From positions 1 to 43,537 of the forward strand of contig NZ_VDHJ01000014.1 of the NCBI RefSeq assembly GCF_006334925.1: DNA of 43,537 nt. The letters run 5' to 3'. Below the pieces are notes generated by a model. It did not search any database, was not told the origin of the DNA, and saw only the letters and a list, made by a program, of their open reading frames with translations. Position 1 is the first letter of the stretch. Every line of letters begins with the position of its first letter. The translations under genes and the position numbers were made by a program. The stretch comes from Corynebacterium tapiri (GTDB lineage: Bacteria; Actinomycetota; Actinomycetes; Mycobacteriales; Mycobacteriaceae). This document shows positions 37,446 to 43,537 of this stretch, in pieces.

Positions 37446-37676
37446 ACGATCCGTAGTGAAAGAGATGAAGTTGTCGAGGTCACACTTAGCAGCGAAACCT
37501 CCTTTGTTCAGCCTAGGCCTGGTGGCCGGTTAATGTCAGCACTTTCGCGCTGTGAATTTGGCCTAAAACGCCAGCTCTTTGGACAGATAGCGCCGCCCTC
37601 TCTACAACGCTGAGCCCTGCGCTGGCAACGCCGACGATCCTGCTCGGTGTGACTTTCCGCCCCGGCGCCAGGCAGA

Positions 37677-38729
37677 ATGGTTGCCACTATGACTTCTTCA
37701 GGTTCTGCTGGCGCCCGCTCAGCCACCGCGGTGCGCACTGCCCTCGTCGCCGCCCTGGTGGGCGCGACTGGCGTGGGAAGCTACGGGTTCTTCTCCGAGC
37801 ACACCGACATGGTTCCGGGTGCAACAACCGCCAGTGGGCCGTCCATGCAGTCCACGTCAGGCCAATCCTCCCAGGCCCCGGCTGAGGCCACTCCGTTTAC
37901 TACGGCAGACGCCGGATCGTGCGTGACCTGGCAGGTGGGCAACGGGGGAGAACTGACCTACTTTGAGCGCACAGACTGCAACAATGCCCACCGCTTCGAG
38001 GTCTCCGTGCGCGAGAACTTGGCCACATACCCCACCAGCGAGTTCGGTCCCCAGGCGCAGCGTCCGGACGTCGAGAGGCAAGCGCAGCTGCGTGAGGAGC
38101 TCTGCCAAAACGCCACCCTGCAGTACCTGGATGGCGCTTTCGACCCCTCCGGGCGTTACTCCATCGCCTCCATCCTGCCCCCGGCCGACAAGTGGGCCGC
38201 GGGAGATCGCACCCTGCTGTGTGGCGTCCAATCCACCGACTCCCACGGGCAGGTCGTGGAAACGCAAGGTTTTGCTGCCGAGCAGGACCAAGCACGCACG
38301 TTCGTGGCCGGCACCTGTGTTGCGGTGAGCGATCAGCAGCAGCTCAGCGCCGTCGACTGCGCCGCCCCGCACCAGCTCGAAGCCACGCAGGTCGTGGACC
38401 TGAAGCCCGTTTTCCCCGACCACACACCGAGCGTGGAGGAGCAAGACAAGCACCTGCGCGAAACCTGCGAAAAGGCCGCCATGGATTTCCTGGGCGGCGA
38501 GGAAAACCTCTATCAGTCCACGCTGCAGCCCTACTGGATTCCTCTCCAGCCGGCGTCGTGGGCAGGTGGGTCGCACTCGACCAACTGCTACCTGGTCCAC
38601 GCCAATGAGGGCGGCGGCTTCTCTGAGCTCGCCGGCTCGGCCACCGCAGGCACCAGCGGGTTCACCATCAACGGCACGCCGCCGCCTCCCCAGCCGGAGC
38701 GCGAGCCGCTGCGTAAACCGCCCGCCTAA
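37677..38729 (+). CDS. Septum-formation-family secreted/membrane protein
   Basis: A 350-aa protein with one N-terminal membrane segment (about 18-40, TALVAALVGATGVGSYGFF) followed by an extracytoplasmic part. Two similar cysteine modules are visible: DAGSCVTWQVGNGGELTYFERTDC with NNAHRFEVSV, and VAGTCVAVSDQQQLSAVDC with APHQLEATQVV. This duplicated domain is called septum formation in domain databases. More cysteines (ELCQN, LLCGV, ETCEKA, TNCYLV) suggest disulfides. The tail is proline-rich. Start is ATG 37677 or ATG 37689; neither has a strong ribosome site. It shares one base with the next gene. The molecular role is not established to my knowledge. Confidence 0.8.
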   Translation: MVATMTSSGSAGARSATAVRTALVAALVGATGVGSYGFFSEHTDMVPGATTASGPSMQSTSGQSSQAPAEATPFTTADAGSCVTWQVGNGGELTYFERTDCNNAHRFEVSVRENLATYPTSEFGPQAQRPDVERQAQLREELCQNATLQYLDGAFDPSGRYSIASILPPADKWAAGDRTLLCGVQSTDSHGQVVETQGFAAEQDQARTFVAGTCVAVSDQQQLSAVDCAAPHQLEATQVVDLKPVFPDHTPSVEEQDKHLRETCEKAAMDFLGGEENLYQSTLQPYWIPLQPASWAGGSHSTNCYLVHANEGGGFSELAGSATAGTSGFTINGTPPPPQPEREPLRKPPA

Positions 38730-39079
38730 TGGCGTATTCCGTCTCCGAGGAGCGTTTTGACTCGCTTGTCGACGACGCCCTTGCCTCCATCCCCGATGCC
38801 CTGGCCGATCACCTGGGCAACGTGGTCATCCTCGTGCGCGAGCGCAATGAGGAGCATCACGACCTTCTCGGGTTCTACGTGGGAGTGCCGCTAACCGAGC
38901 GCACCCACGATCACACCGGTTACCTGCCGGACACGATCTTCATCTACAAGGCCGCGCTGGAGGACATGTGCTTCAGCGAGGAGCAGCTGGCCCACGAGGT
39001 CAAGGTGACCGTGATGCACGAGGTCGCCCACTACTTCGGCATCGAGGAGGACCGCCTCCACGAGCTCGGCTGGGGCTAG
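38729..39079 (+). CDS. Zincin-like metallopeptidase family protein (DUF1025 type)
   Basis: A 116-aa protein with VTVMHEVAHYFGIEEDRLHELGW, a HExxH zinc motif with a third ligand candidate H in RLHELGW. It matches the small actinobacterial metallopeptidase-like family known from structural work, whose substrate is unknown. It is soluble, without a signal peptide. Its ATG uses the last base of the preceding stop (TAATG), implying coupled translation with the septum-formation protein. It ends directly against the end of pheA on the other strand with no gap. Confidence 0.85.
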   Translation: MAYSVSEERFDSLVDDALASIPDALADHLGNVVILVRERNEEHHDLLGFYVGVPLTERTHDHTGYLPDTIFIYKAALEDMCFSEEQLAHEVKVTVMHEVAHYFGIEEDRLHELGWG

Positions 39080-40018
39080 CTAGTCTGCCCCACCACGGCG
39101 GGCCTGCTCCACCCAGGCATTGGCCTGGTCCAGGCGCTGCAGGGTGGCAGCGAATTCGCTATCGGTATCGCGCGGTCGCGCCGAGGGCCACGAGCCCAAG
39201 AAGGCAATGTCCTGCGATCGCAGCCAGAGCGCGCGCAGCGCCTCGGCCAGGGGCTGATCGTCGATGTGCCCCACGAAGTCCACGTAGAACAGGTAGGAAC
39301 CGGGTTCGCTGACCGTGGGACGGGAAGCAATGCGGGACAAGTTGATGCCCCGCAGCGAGAAGTCCTGCAACGCCGCGCCTAGGGTGCCTGGTTCGTTGTT
39401 GAGGGTGAACACCACCAGGGTGGTGTCGTTACCCGTGCGCGGGGTCGGCTGAGCTCGCTTGCCCACCACCACAAAGCGCGTGCGCGCCCCGCGCTCATCC
39501 GCCACCCCGCGCGCGATTTCTGTCAGGCCGTAAATGTCCGCTGCGCGGGCCGGGGCTGCCGCAGCATCCGCCTTGCCTTCGGCCACCATGCGCGCTGCCG
39601 CCGCGTTGGAGGAGGCCGCGACGAACTCCACACCTGGGAGGTTGTCCTTCAACCAGTGTCGGATCTGCTGGTAGGCGATGGGATGCGTGGTCAGGGTGCG
39701 GATCTTTTCCGGCGCGGTATCTGGGCGCGTCATCACAGAAAAAGCGATGTCCACTTCGTGCTCGTAGAAGATCTGCACGTCGTGACCCCCGTCGACAAGC
39801 GCGTCGTACGTGCCCGTCACCGCGCCATCTACGGAATTCTCAATCGCGACCACCGCGTATTCCGCCTCCCCGGCGCGCACAGCGTCCAGAGCCTCGGCCG
39901 GGCTATTTACCGGCAGTGGTCGCACCTCATGCGAGAAGGCACCGGCCTCTGTAAATGCCAGCAGGGCGGTCTCGGTAAAGGTTCCTTCTGGGCCCAGGTA
40001 CGCCACGGTCGTCTGCAT
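39080..40018 (-). CDS. pheA: Prephenate dehydratase
   Basis: A 312-aa enzyme converting prephenate to phenylpyruvate in phenylalanine synthesis. The catalytic domain has YLGPEGTFTE (7-16), ENSVDGAV, THPIAYQQI, SSNAAAARMV and the catalytic TRFVVVGK. An ACT domain follows (NDTTLVVFTLNNEPGTLGAAL, NLSRIASRP), where phenylalanine feedback acts; the usual ESRP is ASRP here. The start MQTTVAYLGPEG at 40018 is the family start even though the frame is open to 40405. A monofunctional dehydratase without chorismate mutase is normal for corynebacteria. Confidence 0.95.
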   Translation of the reverse strand: MQTTVAYLGPEGTFTETALLAFTEAGAFSHEVRPLPVNSPAEALDAVRAGEAEYAVVAIENSVDGAVTGTYDALVDGGHDVQIFYEHEVDIAFSVMTRPDTAPEKIRTLTTHPIAYQQIRHWLKDNLPGVEFVAASSNAAAARMVAEGKADAAAAPARAADIYGLTEIARGVADERGARTRFVVVGKRAQPTPRTGNDTTLVVFTLNNEPGTLGAALQDFSLRGINLSRIASRPTVSEPGSYLFYVDFVGHIDDQPLAEALRALWLRSQDIAFLGSWPSARPRDTDSEFAATLQRLDQANAWVEQARRGGAD

Positions 40019-40057
40019 GCTCTCCAGCCTACGGGGCTTCGGGTTAGGCTGGCCGAC

Positions 40058-41203
40058 ATGGCTGAGATGGAATCGATGGATGTACTGGCGCAACGCGTAG
40101 CTTCCATGCGCCCCGAGGAACACGGCTTTGCCTATTTTGATCCCCACGCTTCCACCACAGCGCGCGGGGACTTGAGCGGGTGGATCATTCCCGCCAAGGA
40201 CCTCTACCCCTATGCCGGCATGCCGGTGACCTATGGTTCCCAGGAACGCACCGAGATGGGGCATAAGACCGAGGACTTTGTCGCCGCTTATGAGCGCCGT
40301 GGTGCACTCGTCCCCGGCAAGTCGGTGACCTCTGAACTGGGGTTGAGCGTGGATGCAGAGCCGCGCGGATTGCCGGCGGTGGATAATCCGCTGTGGCCAG
40401 GGCACACCCCCGGCGGTTCCTCAGGAGGCGCGGCTGCCATGGTGGCCCGCGGGCTGGTGCGGGCTGCCCACGCCTCCGACGGCGGTGGATCCATTCGCGT
40501 CCCCGCAGCCGCCTGCGGCCTGGTGGGCTTCAAGCCCGCGAGCGAACCGGTTGCGGTTCAGGGGTTCATCACCACCAGCGTGGCGGATCAGTTTCTCCTC
40601 CACCAGCTAGAACCCAATCCGGCCCCGCGCTCGATCGGCCTGCTTACCGAACCATTGTTCGCTGAAACGTCGGTGCAGACCGAGTGGCTGCGAGCCGCCC
40701 ACGAGGCCGCCGAGTCGCTCCGCGCCGCAGGCCACCGGGTTGTCGAGGTCTCCGCTTTCCCGGAGGCTTCCCAGACCTTCGAGTACTTCACGGACATCTT
40801 CAGCTCCAAGATCGCCCGCCTGGAGCACGCCGACTACCTGGCAGAATTCCTGCGCGAACGCGGACGCCAGGTCACACCCGAGCGTCTGGCCGAGGCTCGC
40901 GCCTTTTCGGCCGCCTTGCCCCAGTTGTTGCGCGACTTCTACGGGGTAGACGTCCTGCTCAACCCGACCATCGCAGGCGACCCGCCCCGCACCGGCGCGT
41001 TCAGCTCGCTGCCTCCGGAGGAGAACTTCGCGGCCCAAACCCGCTGGACTCCGTGGAGCTCGCTGTTCAACATCGCTGGAGCAGCTGCCATTTCGATTCC
41101 CTGGCCTGTTCCCGGGCGCCCCCAACCGGCGGCCGTCCAGCTGGGTTCGCTCACCCTCGACGACTCTCAGCTGCTCTCGCTCGCCGCCGAGTTGCATCGA
41201 TGA
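40058..41203 (+). CDS. Amidase-signature family protein
   Basis: A 381-aa member of the amidase signature family. The Ser-cisSer-Lys triad appears intact: lysine in VPGKSVTSELG, then PGGSSGGAAAMVA and the nucleophile region SDGGGSIRVPAAACGLVGFKP. The protein is shorter than typical members (450-500 residues); the region between catalytic core and C-terminus appears reduced. It is probably a cytoplasmic amide hydrolase of unknown substrate. ATG 40058 follows TTAGG and lies 39 nt from the divergent pheA start. Its stop overlaps the next start (ATGA). Confidence 0.82.
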   Translation: MAEMESMDVLAQRVASMRPEEHGFAYFDPHASTTARGDLSGWIIPAKDLYPYAGMPVTYGSQERTEMGHKTEDFVAAYERRGALVPGKSVTSELGLSVDAEPRGLPAVDNPLWPGHTPGGSSGGAAAMVARGLVRAAHASDGGGSIRVPAAACGLVGFKPASEPVAVQGFITTSVADQFLLHQLEPNPAPRSIGLLTEPLFAETSVQTEWLRAAHEAAESLRAAGHRVVEVSAFPEASQTFEYFTDIFSSKIARLEHADYLAEFLRERGRQVTPERLAEARAFSAALPQLLRDFYGVDVLLNPTIAGDPPRTGAFSSLPPEENFAAQTRWTPWSSLFNIAGAAAISIPWPVPGRPQPAAVQLGSLTLDDSQLLSLAAELHR

Positions 41204-41919
41204 GGCGGCTCAAGGCCGAGATCCTGGTGGTCCTGGCGGTCACCTTCGGCATGTCGGGAGTGCGCTCGGTCCTGCGGCTTATCGACGCCCTCACCCAACC
41301 CACAGCCCTCAACGAGCAGGAAGTCACCCTCAACAGCAGCCAGTCCTCGTTGGCCTGGCTCGACCTCTCGCTGCAGATCGTCGGGGCGGCCTCGCTGTTC
41401 GCCTGGGGAGCCCTCTCGCTATTCCTGCTGGCCGGCGACCACATTCACCTGCCCCGCCCGCGTGGCCGCGACCTACTAAGTGGGGCAGGTTTGGCAGCCC
41501 TCATTGGCATTCCCGGGCTGGCGTTCTACCTGGGCGCGGTGCACTTTGGGCTATCCAAGGTCGTCGTGCCCAGCGACATGAGCCACCCGCTCATCGAGGC
41601 CCCCGTCCTCATCCTGTGGTCTCTCGCCAACGCCTTCGCCGAGGAGATCGTGGTGGTCTTCTACCTCTTCTCGCGGTTGCGCTCCCTCGGTTGGGGCCTG
41701 CCCGCCGTGCTGATCTCCTCCGCTGTTTTGCGCGGCTCCTATCACCTCTACCAGGGGATTTCCGCTGGATTTGGCAACATCATCATGGGGTTGGTCTTTG
41801 GTTACGTGTTCTATCGCACCGGCAAGATCTGGCCGTTGATCGTGGGGCATGCGCTTATCGACGTCGTTGCCTTCCTGGGATATGCCCTCCTCGGGGATGC
41901 CCTCGCCCTGCCTGGCTAA
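41200..41919 (+). CDS. CPBP-family intramembrane metalloprotease-like protein
   Basis: A 239-aa polytopic membrane protein with the CPBP/Abi (Rce1-like) motifs: AEEIVVVFYLFSRL (EE motif), GSYHLYQG (first histidine) and VGHALIDVVAF (second histidine). About seven hydrophobic segments. The typical EExxxR has V at the last position and R comes four residues later, a small deviation. Members act as intramembrane proteases in some bacteria, and others have no known substrate. It overlaps the amidase gene by four nt, so the two are co-expressed. Confidence 0.85.
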   Translation: MRRLKAEILVVLAVTFGMSGVRSVLRLIDALTQPTALNEQEVTLNSSQSSLAWLDLSLQIVGAASLFAWGALSLFLLAGDHIHLPRPRGRDLLSGAGLAALIGIPGLAFYLGAVHFGLSKVVVPSDMSHPLIEAPVLILWSLANAFAEEIVVVFYLFSRLRSLGWGLPAVLISSAVLRGSYHLYQGISAGFGNIIMGLVFGYVFYRTGKIWPLIVGHALIDVVAFLGYALLGDALALPG

Positions 41920-41979
41920 ACCCTCCCAACCAGCACCGTCGTTCACCAACACCGCGCCCAGGCCGCTACTCTGTTGGGC

Positions 41980-43353
41980 ATGAATAATGAGGGACGCCAC
42001 CGCAGCCCAGACGACGAGCACCAGCGTCTGGGGCATTCGGGGGATCCTCGCGATGCGCGGGAGGAATTCCTCATTGGTCGCGACGGCAAGCCTATGGTGG
42101 ACCGTTACGGTCGGCCGATCCGGCGTCGTAACGCACCGCGTGCGGCGAGCCCTCAGCGACCCGCACCGGAGCGCAAATCCACCTATACCCCGCGGCGTCG
42201 CCCGCCGCGTCGCGAGCAGCCGCCGCAAAACCAGGCAAGCGAGCCAGCACCGCCGCGCCCGCGCCAGTACATCCCTCCGCGCCAGCCTGCCCGCCAGCAG
42301 CCGCCTCGACAGCAGCAGCCGCAGCAGGGCCAGCAGCGCTACTCGGCGCAGCCCCCGCGCGAGGCCTACTACCCGCCAGCCAGCGTGCACGATGAACCCC
42401 TGCAGGTAGCTCCACGTGCCCAGAAGCCACCCCGGCGGCGCCGCAATCCGCTCGGGTGCATGGGATGCTTCGGCTGCTTCGGGTGGATGATGGCCATCGT
42501 CCTTGTCCTCGCCGTAGTCACCGGTCTGTGGGCCGACGCGCGCCTCAACCGTGTGGATGCCATGCCGGCGCAGCAGATCTCCAACACCGCCGGCACCAAC
42601 TGGTTGCTGGTGGGTTCGGACTCGCGCCTGGGTCTTAGCGATGAGCAGATCCAGAAGCTCGGCACGGGTGGCGACGTCGGCGTAGGCCGCACCGACACCA
42701 TCATGCTGTTGCACATGACGCCCTTCGGCAAGGCAAAGCTGATCTCTATCCCGCGCGATAGCTACGTCTCCATCCCTGGCTACGGGGAGAACAAGATCAA
42801 CGCCGCCTTCACCTATGGCGGGCCTAAGCTGCTGACCGAGACGGTCGAGCAGGAAACCGGCCTGCACATCGACCACTACGCCGAGATCGGCATGGGTGGA
42901 TTGGCAAACCTGGTGGACTCGGTCGGCGGAGTAGAGATCTGCGTCAAGGAGCCCATCCAGGACCCGCTGGCCAACATCGACGTGCAGCCCGGCTGCCAGC
43001 GCATGGAGGGTCCGACGGCCCTGGGCTACGTGCGCACGCGAGCCACCGCGCTTGGCGACCTCGACCGCGTCCAACGCCAACGCGAATTCTTCTCCGCGCT
43101 GGTCACGCAGATCACTAAGCCGCAGACGATCCTGAACCCGTTCCGCATGATCCCGCTGATTGCCCACACGACCGGCACCTTCACCGTGGACGAGTCCGAC
43201 CACGTCTGGCACCTCGCCCGCGTGGCCCTGGCCATGGCCCGCGGCGTGGAGACCGAGACCATTCCGGTCGGCGGCTTCACCGACACCAGCGTGGGCAACG
43301 TGGTCCTGTGGGACGAAGCCGCCGCGGAGGCACTGTTCGCCTCGATGCGCTAG
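41980..43353 (+). CDS. lcpA: LytR-CpsA-Psr (LCP) family ligase, probable LcpA
   Basis: A 457-aa membrane-anchored enzyme. A long cytoplasmic tail rich in P, Q and R (about 60-155) precedes one membrane segment (GWMMAIVLVLAVVTGLW, about 167-183). The extracellular LCP domain shows LLVGSDSR, GRTDTIMLLHM, LISIPRDSYVSIPG, NKINAAF and the arginine-rich YVRTRATALGDLDRVQRQREF, which bind the lipid diphosphate of the donor. In C. glutamicum LcpA, which lies near pheA as I recall, transfers arabinogalactan to peptidoglycan. This fits the envelope genes in the rest of the window. ATG 41980 is preferred over TTG 41974. No clear terminator follows. Confidence 0.9.
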   Translation: MNNEGRHRSPDDEHQRLGHSGDPRDAREEFLIGRDGKPMVDRYGRPIRRRNAPRAASPQRPAPERKSTYTPRRRPPRREQPPQNQASEPAPPRPRQYIPPRQPARQQPPRQQQPQQGQQRYSAQPPREAYYPPASVHDEPLQVAPRAQKPPRRRRNPLGCMGCFGCFGWMMAIVLVLAVVTGLWADARLNRVDAMPAQQISNTAGTNWLLVGSDSRLGLSDEQIQKLGTGGDVGVGRTDTIMLLHMTPFGKAKLISIPRDSYVSIPGYGENKINAAFTYGGPKLLTETVEQETGLHIDHYAEIGMGGLANLVDSVGGVEICVKEPIQDPLANIDVQPGCQRMEGPTALGYVRTRATALGDLDRVQRQREFFSALVTQITKPQTILNPFRMIPLIAHTTGTFTVDESDHVWHLARVALAMARGVETETIPVGGFTDTSVGNVVLWDEAAAEALFASMR

Positions 43354-43425
43354 GGGTTAGAGCGCGCTTCTCGACGCTCCCCGGCCCGCGCCAAGGCTGA
43401 CGCCGGGCTCGCCCGCGAACTCGAG

Positions 43426-43473
43426 AGTGCAAATGTCTGCACGTTGCAGTCGTTTACAGTGCAAAATCCTGCA
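43426..43473. promoter_or_regulatory. Two 16-nt direct repeats AGTGCAAAnnncTGCA, candidate operator
   Basis: AGTGCAAATGTCTGCA (43426-43441) and AGTGCAAAATCCTGCA (43458-43473) differ at three positions and start 32 nt apart, about three helical turns. Each holds two TGCA cores 10 nt apart, and a fifth TGCA is at 43445. They lie about 50-100 nt upstream of the gene that begins at 43526. TGCAAA cores recall the sites of RamB/PrpR-type carbon-metabolism regulators, but that link is inference. Confidence 0.5.
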
Positions 43474-43525
43474 TCGCCCGTAGTGCCAGCCTTGTTGTGA
43501 GTCACCCTGCAACAAGGAGGCAATC

Positions 43526-43537
43526 ATGTTCACACCC
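43526..43537 (+). CDS. Start of a gene cut by the window edge
   Basis: ATG 43526 with a strong AAGGAGG at 43514-43520 and five nt spacing begins MFTP before the window ends. Four residues do not allow identification. The strong ribosome site and upstream repeats suggest a well-expressed, regulated gene. Confidence 0.65.

Noticed and set aside
37460..37500. TGTGACC half-site upstream of the ATPase gene as a possible GlxR site
   Set aside because: Only one half of the TGTGA-N6-TCACA consensus is present.
41551..43212. A 553-codon minus-strand frame opposite the CPBP and LCP genes
   Set aside because: It crosses two well-supported plus-strand genes and has shadow-like composition.

Overview
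The window looks like a chromosomal segment of a fairly high-G+C Corynebacterium. It carries, in the order I recall for Corynebacterium glutamicum, the genes that build the mycolic acid/arabinogalactan envelope: accD3, pks13, fadD32, a cutinase-like hydrolase, a DUF732-type lipoprotein, two mycolyltransferases (one with C-terminal LGFP repeats), aftB, ubiA, a PAP2 phosphatase, glfT2, a second PAP2 protein and glf. The species cannot be fixed from the sequence alone.

Layout. 1-375: a possible 3' end of a plus-strand gene, a nested terminator, and a very small minus-strand ORF of 29 codons that resembles corynebacterial mini-porins. 376-15609 (all minus strand): mycolate condensation (fadD32-pks13-accD3), its serine hydrolase, mycolate transfer (cmt1, cmt2) and the arabinosyltransferase aftB. 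15632-21964 (minus): the decaprenyl-phosphoryl-arabinose branch (ubiA and PAP2) and the galactan branch (glfT2, glf), interrupted by a cysteine-free ArsC/LMW-phosphatase-like protein. 22417-24537 (plus): a secreted PGRP/amidase with LGFP repeats, divergent from glf across a repeat-rich intergenic region. 24572-27497 (minus): HAD phosphatase, PlsC-type acyltransferase and serS. 27565-29991 (minus): a lone DUF262-DUF1524 (GmrSD-like) nuclease, probably a defence gene. 30175-37411: an alpha-glucoside uptake and hydrolysis module (ROK regulator, binding lipoprotein, two permeases, GH13 alpha-glucosidase, and a convergent MalK/MsiK-type ATPase). 37677-43353: septum-formation-like protein, zincin-like protein, pheA (minus), an amidase-signature protein, a CPBP-family membrane protease and an LCP ligase (probably lcpA, which joins arabinogalactan to peptidoglycan). 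The last 12 bases begin another gene behind a pair of 16-bp direct repeats.

How it fits together. FadD32 activates a meromycolic chain as acyl-AMP, AccD3 helps supply the carboxylated alpha chain, and Pks13 condenses them. Mycolyltransferases move mycolate onto trehalose and arabinogalactan outside the cell. Glf and GlfT2 make galactan, UbiA with PAP2 makes decaprenyl-phosphoryl-arabinose, AftB adds terminal arabinose, and the LCP enzyme attaches the polymer to peptidoglycan. Between serS and the pheA/lcpA block lie the nuclease and the sugar module, which I read as accessory insertions. The most unusual signals are the mini-porin-like ORF, the catalytically dead-looking ArsC-like protein inside the arabinogalactan locus, the stand-alone GmrSD-like protein with an unassigned C-terminal extension, and several phased or palindromic repeats in the intergenic regions.
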